DNA from: Candidatus Woesearchaeota archaeon
GTDB taxonomy: Archaea > Nanobdellota > Nanobdellia > Woesearchaeales > JACPBV01
NCBI GenBank assembly: GCA_019323195.1
Contig: JAHWHQ010000010.1
Coordinates: 1-41,913 of the forward strand
Direction of reading: 5' to 3'
Length of the DNA: 41,913 nt
The first letter of the stretch is position 1, and every line of letters begins with the position of its first letter. Made by a program: the position numbers and the translations under genes. This document shows positions 1 through 7,323 of this stretch, one piece after another. The notes beneath the pieces were generated by a model that was not told the DNA's origin, ran no database searches, and was given only the letters and a program-made list of their open reading frames with translations.

Positions 1-205
1 AAGATGAAGGATAAGAAATAAACTTACCGACGACAAAATACGGAAAATGGAGCATATAGACTATAAAAAACCTATTTTATTGTCGTAAAAATCAGTTTTT
101 ATCATTCATTTCGAAGGGCACTCTCAACAGGAATATAAGTGTTACCACTATAAAGAAAATACAAATAGAAAGGTTTAAATAGAAGTTCCACATCTCAATA
201 AGCCT
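1..205. other. Left-edge non-coding stretch
   Basis: No convincing gene is seen. Bases 1-21 could be the last codons of a gene entering from the left (reads K-M-K-D-K-K-stop), but that is too short to assign. A 7-bp inverted repeat, ACGACAA at 30-36 and TTGTCGT at 80-86, encloses 43 nt of AT-rich sequence and could be a weak terminator or a chance match. The TATA box of the next gene lies at the right end. Confidence 0.4.
174..181 (+). promoter_or_regulatory. TATA box of the 48-aa zinc-finger gene
   Basis: TTTAAATA is centred about 28 nt upstream of the ATG at 206. This is the archaeal TATA-to-start-site distance, so the transcript should be leaderless or nearly so. There is no Shine-Dalgarno sequence before this ATG, which agrees. 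Confidence 0.6.
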
Positions 206-352
206 ATGAACAAAGGGTCTCACAGATGCACTAACTGCAAAAACAGGATCGATGAAGGTTTTATTGAGATAGATGATTCCGTAAATAAGATGCCTTTCTG
301 TGATTGGAATTGCGTATATGATTATGTCAAGAACCCCCATAACTTCAGGTAA
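206..352 (+). CDS. Small TRASH/YHS-like zinc-finger protein (48 aa)
   Basis: This 48-aa protein has a Cys-X2-Cys pair (CTNC, residues 8-11) and, about 20 residues later, an aromatic-Cys-X3-Cys pair (FCDWNC) followed by a helix ending near N-P. That spacing, and the F-C-x-x-x-C...N-P tail, resemble treble-clef zinc fingers of the TRASH/YHS/FCS group, which bind metal and often act as metal sensors or metallochaperones. A TATA box 28 nt upstream and the absence of an SD support this start and a leaderless transcript. The gene is monocistronic and is followed by a hairpin and T-run. A longer minus-strand frame over the same bases is treated as a shadow. The metal-binding call follows from visible residues; any sensing or delivery role is inference. 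Confidence 0.6.
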   Translation: MNKGSHRCTNCKNRIDEGFIEIDDSVNKMPFCDWNCVYDYVKNPHNFR

Positions 353-429
353 GGCACAAAGATAAGGGGGATAATTACTTTCTGGCCTGTTTTTCTGCAT
401 ACAGACATATTTCTATAGTATTTCTCCAA

Positions 430-461
430 AGCCCCTCAGGGCTACTTTTTCTGCGCTTTTT
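430..461 (+). terminator. Hairpin plus T-run after the zinc-finger gene
   Basis: AGCCC (430-434) and GGGCT (439-443) form a 5-bp stem with loop CTCA. It is followed by T5 at 446-450 and a second T5 at 456-460. T-runs are the main archaeal termination signal. The site is about 80 nt past the zinc-finger stop, so the assignment is tentative. Confidence 0.4.
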
Positions 462-534
462 GTTAAAAAGCCCAAAAGGCGTGTAGGAGATATTCTAGCG
501 GTAGCTATAGAGTAGATTTTCAAAAAACAAAAGA

Positions 535-543
535 TTTATATTA
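535..543 (+). promoter_or_regulatory. TATA box of the Doc-like gene
   Basis: TTTATATTA is centred 26 nt before the ATG at 565, as expected for a leaderless archaeal transcript. No SD precedes the ATG. Confidence 0.6.
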
Positions 544-564
544 ATATGCTGCCTTAAAGCTAAG

Positions 565-966
565 ATGGCAAATCATATTGTATACCCAACAACTGAACAA
601 ATAATTGAGTATAATATCCTAGCACTTAATATGATACGGGTCAAAAAAGCCGATAAGGTAGAGGTTTTAAGTGAAGCCAGAATAGATAGGGTTATTAAGG
701 AATGCAAGGAAGCTGAAGGGGACATTTATGATAAAGCAGTTTGTCTGCTTAAAGGAATCATACAGGAACATGCATTTGCAAGCGGCAACAGAAGAACATC
801 TTTTATCGCAACAAAAAACTTTGTAATCTCAAATAAGGGAAAGTTCAGGATAAAAGATGACCCTTATTATGCAAGAGTCATGCAGGGTATCAGGGAGAAT
901 TATTATGATGATAATGAGATTAAGGAGTGGATAAAAAATGGCAAAATCAAGGAGTTTAAAAGATAA
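565..966 (+). CDS. Fic/Doc family protein (death-on-curing type)
   Basis: This is a 133-aa all-helical protein with a Fic/Doc active-site motif, H-A-F-A-S-G-N-R-R-T, at residues 69-78. The His, Phe, Gly-Asn and Arg are in register with HxFx(D/E)GN(K/G)R. Doc proteins phosphorylate, and Fic proteins AMPylate, target proteins, often as toxins. The length matches Doc (about 125 aa) rather than full Fic. The acidic residue that normally coordinates Mg2+ is Ser73 here, which may alter activity or be normal for this subfamily. Transcription is probably leaderless. A 40-aa ORF overlaps the 3' end and may be its partner. No Phd-like antitoxin is seen upstream, where toxin-antitoxin pairs usually keep it. 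Confidence 0.75.
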   Translation: MANHIVYPTTEQIIEYNILALNMIRVKKADKVEVLSEARIDRVIKECKEAEGDIYDKAVCLLKGIIQEHAFASGNRRTSFIATKNFVISNKGKFRIKDDPYYARVMQGIRENYYDDNEIKEWIKNGKIKEFKR

Positions 967-1060
967 AGAGAAGTACAAGATAGTAGAAGAGGAGCTAAAT
1001 AAATTCAACAGGCTGATAGAAGGGCATAGGGAACTGCTAGAGGCTATAGGGAAGCTTTGA
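938..1060 (+). CDS. Small helical protein overlapping doc (40 aa)
   Basis: The ORF starts with ATG inside the last 29 nt of the Doc-like gene, in another frame, and ends in TGA. The product is basic at its N-terminus and then one amphipathic helix (around residues 10-38, EEELNKFNRLIEGHRELLEA). I do not recognise a family. The overlap implies translational coupling with the Doc-like gene, so an antitoxin or stabilising partner is a reasonable guess only. It is too small to exclude chance, but the heptad-like pattern and lack of a competing frame favour a real gene. Confidence 0.45.
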   Translation: MAKSRSLKDKEKYKIVEEELNKFNRLIEGHRELLEAIGKL

Positions 1061-1064
1061 AAAA

Positions 1065-1130
1065 CAACAAGGGCTTCAAAAACGGATTTTGTCTAAGAAA
1101 ATCCTACTCACTCGGTTTTCAGCCTTGTTG
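1065..1130. repeat. Nested inverted repeat / structured element
   Basis: An outer stem pairs CAACAAGGGC (1065-1074) with GCCTTGTTG (1122-1130), with one bulged G. Inside is a perfect 7-bp hairpin, GGATTTT (1084-1090) and AAAATCC (1098-1104), with loop GTCTAAG. It lies directly after the Doc-like operon and before the convergent membrane gene, so it may terminate or stabilise the operon mRNA, or be a dispersed palindromic repeat. Similar AAAATCC/GGATTTT hairpins occur at 15254-15276 and 20307-20323. Confidence 0.5.
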
Positions 1131-1255
1131 GAATGTGTGTGGAAGTTTTGATTTCAGAATGTTAATCTCGACGAAGAATTAATATTATTCACTAAAAAAC
1201 TTTACAGACCTCCAGGATTCTCATACCACCGTACCAAGTACCAAAAATTTGTAGG

Positions 1256-1675
1256 TTATCTTTTCTTTTTTAACTCATACAAAAGAAATCCCACATAGAC
1301 AACACTCAAAGCCTTAATACTATGCCACAATTTATGAATTATATCAAGTACACCTCTATCTAGAAATATCAAACCTAAAAAGAAGATAATCATCAGTAAA
1401 GAACCCAATGATGGGGCAATCCAAATTTTATATGAATATCTTTTGTAAATCAAATATATTGCAAGAATAAGAATATATATTTCAATTCCAATAGCTAACA
1501 AACCCTCAATAATCATTATTGAATAAGTAGCATAAAATCCATCATATATGTTTCCTCCTCCAACTATAAAATGTAAATATGTCAGAAACTGCATAATAAT
1601 CCCTAAAACAAAAAAACTCAACAATATGATAATCTTTTTTTCATATACAATTCTACTTTTAAAAACTTTAACCAT
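1256..1675 (-). CDS. Four-helix membrane protein of unknown function
   Basis: This 139-aa protein starts with a short basic stretch and has four hydrophobic segments at about residues 15-35, 48-75, 85-105 and 115-134, ending in a Lys/Arg-rich tail (LKKKR). It is a polytopic inner-membrane protein by composition, and no family motif is recognised. The base composition is more AT-rich than that of the metabolic genes further right, in keeping with a recently acquired or fast-evolving accessory gene. A TATA-like TTTATAAA lies about 30 nt upstream of the start on the minus strand (1703-1710) and supports this ATG. It is convergent with the Doc operon. Confidence 0.55.
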   Translation of the reverse strand: MVKVFKSRIVYEKKIIILLSFFVLGIIMQFLTYLHFIVGGGNIYDGFYATYSIMIIEGLLAIGIEIYILILAIYLIYKRYSYKIWIAPSLGSLLMIIFFLGLIFLDRGVLDIIHKLWHSIKALSVVYVGFLLYELKKKR

Positions 1676-2010
1676 CTTAATATTTAAAGTTAGTCAAGTA
1701 AGTTTATAAATTTAAATTTTGATTTATTAGGCCTGAAAAACCTAGGGCAATTCATTTTTGTTTAATAAATGAAAATATACTTAAATAATTTACTAAAGAA
1801 TGCTTGGACACATTATTTATAAAATAAGATTGTTTTCAGGCATCATTTTTTGGATGTGTAGATTTGTAGGCTATCTGTCTCTTATCTGCTCCTTTTCCAG
1901 TTGTTATAGTATAAGTATAAGCAAGAATCCCTATCCAAAAACAAAAACATTTATATAGTAATCAAAGGATTAATATTAAATTAATATATAAACTTAATAT
2001 TAATCTCCAG
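1676..2010. other. 335-bp AT-rich intergenic region with two divergent promoters
   Basis: The left end carries the TATA-like box of the minus-strand membrane gene (about 1703-1710). The right end carries TTTATATA (1950-1957) and TATATAAA (1985-1992) upstream of the AbrB-like gene. The middle, about 1730-1940, holds only very short frames (for example 17 codons from 1767) and no recognised RNA gene. Confidence 0.5.
1970..2003 (+). promoter_or_regulatory. Promoter flanked by two TTAATATTAA palindromes
   Basis: Identical 10-bp perfect palindromes TTAATATTAA lie at 1970-1979 and 1994-2003, 24 bp apart, with TATATAAA (1985-1992) exactly between them. The first gene downstream is an AbrB-like regulator, a family that commonly represses its own promoter by binding AT-rich symmetrical DNA. 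An autoregulatory operator is therefore likely, though this is inferred from layout alone. Confidence 0.5.
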
Positions 2011-2220
2011 ATGAACAAAAAGATCAACACCAAGCAGAAGGTAGGAAGAAGGCTTCCTCAGAACAGGATCAAGCTGCAGCAGCTGAACAACAAGCAGTTC
2101 ATAATCACTCTTCCACGTATGTGGGCTGATATTCTTGACGTAAGTAAGGGCTCTGTCCTTACCTTTATCCCGGGAAAACAGGGAGGTATAGAGATAGTAA
2201 AGGCAAAAAAAGAGAAATGA
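2011..2220 (+). CDS. AbrB/SpoVT-like transcription regulator (69 aa)
   Basis: After a basic N-terminus of about 25 residues, residues 27-66 read as a swapped-hairpin AbrB/MazE domain: 'NNKQFIITLPRMWADILDVS' then a K-G-S-V-L turn and 'GGIEIVKA'. The pattern is a beta strand, the L-P-x-x-W-A-x-x-L-x-V helix-turn, a glycine turn and a final strand. Such domains dimerise and bind symmetrical DNA; archaeal members act as regulators or antitoxins. The stop overlaps the next start (ATGA), so translation is coupled to the large ATPase gene, making this more likely the operon's regulator than an antitoxin (no toxin is adjacent). Two palindromes in its promoter fit autoregulation. Confidence 0.75.
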   Translation: MNKKINTKQKVGRRLPQNRIKLQQLNNKQFIITLPRMWADILDVSKGSVLTFIPGKQGGIEIVKAKKEK

Positions 2221-5200
2221 AGGCAAAAAAAAGAGCTGCTGGAAGATCAAGCAGGAGAAACAAAAAAAATATCCTGGACAACAAGGCAGTCTTGATTATA
2301 ATCCTCCTTCTGCTCATAACAGGGTCCACTTTCCTGGCCATATACATAAATGAGTTCATAGGGCTTGTCATCTCTGTATCTTCTAAAGCAGGCTACATAA
2401 CCAGCCTTCTTGTTGACCAGAGAATGCCCACCACATACTGGCAGGGTTTCTACGGCCTCGGCCTTATGGTCCAGAATTACACCGACGTCCAGTATGAAGA
2501 GGCATACCCCGGAGAGATTGAGAGCAAGCATCTTGTCTTCGACTGTCTCCAGCCAAAGATCCAGCATGAGATATACGCCAGCATGGTCCATCCTAACTTG
2601 CTGGACTGGACATCAATACAGCCTGCAACAGCAGCGATGATCGATGATTATTTTAATCTACCCCCAACAGATACCGACTCTGCCGAAAACACCTTTACCC
2701 AGTCCGGCAGCGTAGTAATAGGAGGGGTTAATATAACCGGTGTTCCGATGACCTACACGAAGAAATACGGGCAGGACGGCAGCACTGTCTTTGATTTAGG
2801 GGCCCTGAATGTCAGCGGAGACCTTGTTTTCTTCACCCATATAACCAGCTCATTCCAGTCAGGCTTCAACACCCAGACAATAAACTACCAGATGATTGTC
2901 CCTGCCCCTAATGAGACATTATATTATTTCTTCCCTGACCCCAATGATTCCTGCCCTGCTGGCTATGGGACAGGCATGCTTGGCGATGGTTATGTCACGG
3001 GAACAGTAACAGACAACAGCACAGGCCTCCCCCTTGAAGGCGTCACAATCGGCATAGGATCGCAATCAAACCTGACAGATTCAAGCGGCTTTTTCAATAT
3101 CACCGTAGCCGTAGGATACCAGTACATTGTCGCCCTCAAAGACGGCTATTACCCCCACACCTCGCTTGTAAATATAACGCTATATGACATAACAGAGCAC
3201 AACATCACAATGGAGCCGTTCACAGGCATCTCAGAAGAGCAGACAGGGGTGAGCAATGGAACGATAGAAGGGACTGTCATTGACAACAGGTCCAATGCAA
3301 CATTGGAAAATGTTCTTATACACGTAGGGGGGATAACCAGGACCACGGATTCAAACGGATTATACAATGGAAGCCTATATACAGGAAATTACACCATTGT
3401 TGGCATATTAAGCGGATATGAAAACCACATAGGCTCTGTCTTAATAGAGGAGGAAACTACCTCAGTCCACAACATATCCATGGAGCCTACAACAGGAACA
3501 ATCCAGGGCTATGCATTTGACAACAGCACCGGAAGCCCGATAGAAGGCGTAAAGGTAAGCATAGCAGACCAGAGCGCATCAACAAACAGCTCAGGCGGCT
3601 ATTCAATAACCGTCAGGACAGGCATGAATTTCATCGTAGGAACAAAGACCGGGTATGAGAATTATGCGGAGAATGTTACTATAATAGCAGGAACAACCAT
3701 CTACCATAATATCACGATGGCGCCTAAAGCCGCTGGCGTAATAGGTATAATCTATGAAAACGGGACAGTTGAAGGCTATGTAACTGACAATTCAACAGGC
3801 CTTCCGGTCCTAAATGCCACTGTATCAGTAAACGGCATCATAGGCTACACAAACGGAAGCGGCTTCTACAGCATATCAGTCCTAGAAGGGGCGCACAACA
3901 TAATAGCAACAAAAACGGGCTACGAGACCTATACAGGAGAAGTGACAATAACGGCTGATAGCACAGTTGTCCACAATATATCGATGGGGGTATACCAGAG
4001 AAAACACGGCCTGAACGGCACCATAATGGGGGTTATAAAAGATAAGGATACTGGAATATACCTTTCAGGCGTTAGGGTTATCGTCGGAGGAACCTCTGTC
4101 TTATCCAATATTACAGGATGGTATAAGATAGAAGAGGAGGCAGGACAGCATTACCTCTTTGCGATAAAAGCAGACTATAATAACTATATGGCCCAGGTCA
4201 ACATTACAGCAGGATCCACATTATACCATAATTTCACTCTGAATGAGTCTATCACTGTAACATTAGGGACTGGTGTTGGCCCTGGAATCGGGACAGGGAC
4301 AGGGAGCGGGACAGGCATAGGCCCCGGGACAGGGGTTGCCAGGAAGGTGACCATCATAAAAAAGGTTGAGGAGTACACGAATTATGAGATATCCCTCAAA
4401 AAGATCGTCAAGAAGCTAAGGGTAGGCTCTTTCCTGAATGTCCCGCTCTCGATATCCAACTTCAAGTCAGATTCCGTAAATGTGATGTTTTCGATAGAAG
4501 GAAATGTCGCACCCATGATAAAATTAGATAAAAAGATGATGAATATCGGCGCTGGCGCAAGTGAAGACCTCACTGTAACGCTGCTTGGAAATATCGAGCC
4601 TGGAATCTATGAGGGCAATCTGGTAATCTCCGGAGACATAGAGGAAGAGATACCTATAAGTGTCCTGCTCTATGACAAAGATAAGCTTCCTATAGAGGCG
4701 CTCCTCATAAAGCTAAGGCTGCTGGAGGACAGGGTCTACAAAGGGGGTGTCCTAAGGTACAGGGTCGACATCCAGAACATGCTCCAGGAGGATGAGTATG
4801 ATGTAAAGCTGAACTACAAGGTCATAAATAAAGAGACAAAGAAGGAATTCCTTATTGACAATGATGAGCTGGTAGTGCATACCTATTTCTCCCTCCTCAA
4901 GAACTTCCCTGTTCCGGATGATTTTGAAAAGGGCGAATATCTCCTCAGCTTAGAAGCCAGGTACCTTGATTTAACTTCAACATACACATCTGTCTTCTAT
5001 GTTACAGAGCCCATCTACAAGTATGCCATACTCGGCATAGTCCCCCTATGGATGGTCCTTGTAGTTATTGCAGGGATAGCGACAGGAACTTTCCTGTCCA
5101 TGCTCTACAAGAAGAAAAAGTCCGAAAAAGAGAGGTACCAGATGGAGATAAGCTCAAGCGACCTGCCGAAGGCAGGGCCAAGGTCAGCATTTGTAGGGAA

Positions 5201-6611
5201 TATAGCAGAAACAAACAGGAGGACATATTTTGACCTGGACAAGTTCCAGATCCATACCTTATTGGCAGGCGCCTCTGGCTCAGGAAAGACGGTCGCCGCC
5301 CAGGTTCTTGTCGAGGAGGCCTTAAGCAGGGATGTCGCTGTTATCGTCTTCGACCCTACTGCCACTTGGACAGGCTTCTTAAGGAAGATGCAGGATAAGA
5401 AAATCCTGGGCATGTATCCCCAGTTCGGCATGAGAAAAAGCGATTCTAAATCCTTTAACGGGAACGTTCACCAGGTAAATGACGGAAGGGAGATCATAGA
5501 GTTCAAGAAATACATGAAGCCCAAAGAGATAAACATATTTGTCACCGACAAGCTGGACACGAACAATACAGAGATATTTGTGGCTAACACGATAAGGGAG
5601 GTATTCCATGCCAACCTTCCTGAATCCCCCCAGTTAAAGTACCTTCTTATTTATGACGGTATCCACACCCTTCTTCCTAAATTCGGCGGCTCTGGCAAGG
5701 TATTCATCCAGATAGAAAGGGCGACAAGGGAATTCAGGAAATGGGGTGTTGGCCTGATACTCTTAAGCCAGGTCCTAAGCGACTTCCCTCCCCAGGTTCT
5801 TGCCAACATCAATACAGAAGTGCAGATGAGGACAAGGGACGAAGGCGACCTGAAAAGGATAAAAGAGGAGTACGGCGACTCTACCCTTAAATCCCTGGTC
5901 AAGGCAGGCCTTGGTTCAGGCATGGTCGAAAACGCCGCCTATAACAAGGGCAAGCCCTACTTCATAACATTCAGGCCGGTCTACCACTCACTGGAAAGGC
6001 TGAACGCAAAAGAGCTTGAAAATTACAATAAGTACAACATGATTATTGATGACATTGAATTCCAGCTTGAGCAGCTGAAAAAAGAGGGCATAGACACTTT
6101 CGACCTGGAGTTAGAGCTAAAGCTGGCAAAAGACAAGGTCAAGTCAGGATCGTTCAACATGGTAGACATCTACCTTGACGGCCTTAAGCCAAGGGTAAAG
6201 GCCCAATGGGACAAGATTGGAAAAAAGCCGCAGAAAAGGAAGGTCAAATTAGCCGACACAGATGAGATAGAGCAGGAATTAAAGGAGGCTGAAAAGAAGA
6301 AGAAGGAAGAAGGGAAAAAAGAAGGAAAAGCAGAAGAGAAGAAGGAAGAGCCGAAGGTAGAGGAAAAGAAAGAAGAGCCGAAAGCAGAAGAAAAGAAAGA
6401 AGAAGGAAAAGCAGAAGAAAAAAACAAAAGCAAGGAAGAGGCGATAGATACGATAAACAGCGCCCAAAAAGACATAAAGGAAAACAATATCAGCCAGGCA
6501 AAGGAAAAATACAAAAAGATAATTGAGATATATAAGACTCTTGACAAAGAAGCAAAAAAAGAGATATTCCCAAAATGTGTTGAGCTTCAGAACGGGCTGA
6601 AGGGAAAATAA
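2217..6611 (+). CDS. Two-pass membrane protein: exterior CarboxypepD_reg repeats fused to HerA/FtsK-like ATPase
   Basis: Domains of this 1464-aa protein, in order: basic N-terminus; TM helix about 24-45; unknown exterior domain to about 255; five carboxypeptidase-regulatory-like repeats starting near 258, 348, 428, 517 and 601, rich in N-x-S/T; a Gly/Thr linker about 683-706; two beta-rich Ig/NEW3-like domains to about 930; TM about 936-962 followed by KKKK. The cytoplasmic ATPase has Walker A GASGSGKT (1018-1025), Walker B LLIYDG (Asp1147) and a HerA-type stretch 'GVGLILLSQVLSDFPPQVLA'. The Lys/Glu-rich region about 1330-1405 precedes a helical tail. Basic residues at both membrane edges put both ends in the cytoplasm. 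HerA/FtsK-class ATPases move DNA or protein; the substrate here is unknown. ATG overlaps the regulator's TGA. Confidence 0.8.
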   Translation: MKAKKRAAGRSSRRNKKNILDNKAVLIIILLLLITGSTFLAIYINEFIGLVISVSSKAGYITSLLVDQRMPTTYWQGFYGLGLMVQNYTDVQYEEAYPGEIESKHLVFDCLQPKIQHEIYASMVHPNLLDWTSIQPATAAMIDDYFNLPPTDTDSAENTFTQSGSVVIGGVNITGVPMTYTKKYGQDGSTVFDLGALNVSGDLVFFTHITSSFQSGFNTQTINYQMIVPAPNETLYYFFPDPNDSCPAGYGTGMLGDGYVTGTVTDNSTGLPLEGVTIGIGSQSNLTDSSGFFNITVAVGYQYIVALKDGYYPHTSLVNITLYDITEHNITMEPFTGISEEQTGVSNGTIEGTVIDNRSNATLENVLIHVGGITRTTDSNGLYNGSLYTGNYTIVGILSGYENHIGSVLIEEETTSVHNISMEPTTGTIQGYAFDNSTGSPIEGVKVSIADQSASTNSSGGYSITVRTGMNFIVGTKTGYENYAENVTIIAGTTIYHNITMAPKAAGVIGIIYENGTVEGYVTDNSTGLPVLNATVSVNGIIGYTNGSGFYSISVLEGAHNIIATKTGYETYTGEVTITADSTVVHNISMGVYQRKHGLNGTIMGVIKDKDTGIYLSGVRVIVGGTSVLSNITGWYKIEEEAGQHYLFAIKADYNNYMAQVNITAGSTLYHNFTLNESITVTLGTGVGPGIGTGTGSGTGIGPGTGVARKVTIIKKVEEYTNYEISLKKIVKKLRVGSFLNVPLSISNFKSDSVNVMFSIEGNVAPMIKLDKKMMNIGAGASEDLTVTLLGNIEPGIYEGNLVISGDIEEEIPISVLLYDKDKLPIEALLIKLRLLEDRVYKGGVLRYRVDIQNMLQEDEYDVKLNYKVINKETKKEFLIDNDELVVHTYFSLLKNFPVPDDFEKGEYLLSLEARYLDLTSTYTSVFYVTEPIYKYAILGIVPLWMVLVVIAGIATGTFLSMLYKKKKSEKERYQMEISSSDLPKAGPRSAFVGNIAETNRRTYFDLDKFQIHTLLAGASGSGKTVAAQVLVEEALSRDVAVIVFDPTATWTGFLRKMQDKKILGMYPQFGMRKSDSKSFNGNVHQVNDGREIIEFKKYMKPKEINIFVTDKLDTNNTEIFVANTIREVFHANLPESPQLKYLLIYDGIHTLLPKFGGSGKVFIQIERATREFRKWGVGLILLSQVLSDFPPQVLANINTEVQMRTRDEGDLKRIKEEYGDSTLKSLVKAGLGSGMVENAAYNKGKPYFITFRPVYHSLERLNAKELENYNKYNMIIDDIEFQLEQLKKEGIDTFDLELELKLAKDKVKSGSFNMVDIYLDGLKPRVKAQWDKIGKKPQKRKVKLADTDEIEQELKEAEKKKKEEGKKEGKAEEKKEEPKVEEKKEEPKAEEKKEEGKAEEKNKSKEEAIDTINSAQKDIKENNISQAKEKYKKIIEIYKTLDKEAKKEIFPKCVELQNGLKGK
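4264..4335 (+). repeat. Gly-Thr-rich linker repeat in the ATPase gene
   Basis: About 24 codons encode alternating G-T/G-P/G-I units (for example GTGTGSGTGIGPGTG). The DNA is a run of GGGACAGG-type hexamers, which can slip in length. It separates the five exterior repeats from the membrane-proximal domains and probably acts as a flexible stalk. Confidence 0.6.
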
Positions 6612-6612
6612 G

Positions 6613-7056
6613 ATGGAATCCAAATCAAAAATAACAGAAAAGCTGGAAGAGGGCCTGAAGAATGTCAAGGACCAGCTTAGCAAGCTAAGAAAAAGAGGCA
6701 TTGACACCAAGATAATGCAGCTGAAGACGATCCGCATACCTGCAAAGATCAGGATCGCTGAAACAAGTGAAAGTAAAGAGGATATAAAAACAGTGATCGA
6801 TATGCTGAACAGCATAAAAAAAGAGATAGATGAGGCCGGCCGGCAAAAGTCAATAGTTGAGAAAGACCTGGCAAAAAAAGCCTGGGAGGAGTATAAAAAA
6901 GAGGTAAAGCGCCTGGAGATGGAAGAAAAGGAAAAGGCTGCCGCCAAAACAGGGGCCTCAGGACAAGGCTTAGCCGATAAAGGAGCAGGAGCCGAAAATC
7001 AGGGTCAAAATAAGCTCTCCTCATTAAAAACAGTTGCTGTGGCTGCAGGAAGATGA
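6613..7056 (+). CDS. Coiled-coil protein sharing a module with the ATPase tail (147 aa)
   Basis: The gene begins one nucleotide after the ATPase stop (TAAGATG), so the two are cotranscribed. Residues 1-75 are helical; the stretch LKNVKDQLSKLRKRGIDTK and the following 45 residues resemble the ATPase segment just after its motor domain (LEQLKKEGIDTFDLELELK, nt about 6060-6200), which suggests a shared, duplicated module. Residues 75-115 are charged coiled coil and the end is Ala/Gly-rich. No enzymatic motif is visible; a soluble adaptor of the ATPase is the best inference. The frame stays open after the TGA for another 54 codons encoding a TM helix (see the next entry), so the native protein may be longer and membrane-anchored. 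Confidence 0.65.
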   Translation: MESKSKITEKLEEGLKNVKDQLSKLRKRGIDTKIMQLKTIRIPAKIRIAETSESKEDIKTVIDMLNSIKKEIDEAGRQKSIVEKDLAKKAWEEYKKEVKRLEMEEKEKAAAKTGASGQGLADKGAGAENQGQNKLSSLKTVAVAAGR

Positions 7057-7221
7057 AGGATTGTTATCCCCATCCTGAAAAAGATAAACTCCAAGGCAAC
7101 AGGCGCTGCAATCATAAACCTCAACAAAGGGGCAGTGACCGCCACAGGGCCTCTTATAATAGCCTGCATCTTAGCCATACTAATAGCCTATAGGATTAAA
7201 AAAACAAGGAAAAAAGGCTGA
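7057..7221 (+). pseudogene. In-frame TM extension downstream of a TGA stop
   Basis: Directly after the TGA at 7054-7056 the same frame continues for 54 codons to a second TGA. The translation is gene-like: a basic amphipathic start (RIVIPILKKINSK), a hydrophobic span (GPLIIACILAILIAY) and a positive end (RIKKTRKKG). There is no ATG, GTG or TTG in frame before a GTG near 7123-7127. The simplest reading is that the 147-aa protein once ended in a C-terminal TM anchor now separated by a nonsense codon, or that the TGA is a sequence error. Readthrough is possible but unsupported. Confidence 0.45.
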
Positions 7222-7323
7222 CATCCTAAACTAAAACAAAGGCACATACAGGAGAATCACCTTTAAGCAAAAAACCAATAACTTAATAAATTTAAAAAAA
7301 GAAATCCAGAAAAGAGGAAAAAA

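Noticed and set aside
92..400. 102-codon minus-strand frame with hydrophobic stretches
   Set aside because: It overlaps the plus-strand 48-aa zinc-finger frame, which has ordered Cys pairs, a correctly placed TATA box and a terminator-like hairpin. The minus frame matches no known pattern.
1767..1820. 17-codon plus-strand ORF (MKIYLNNLLKNAW...)
   Set aside because: No SD or well-placed TATA box, AT-rich context, and too short to distinguish from chance.
7054..7056. TGA read as an amino acid (recoding)
   Set aside because: Other genes in the window, such as the AbrB-like regulator and the phosphatase, end properly at TGA, so a code change is unlikely. A nonsense mutation or error is simpler.
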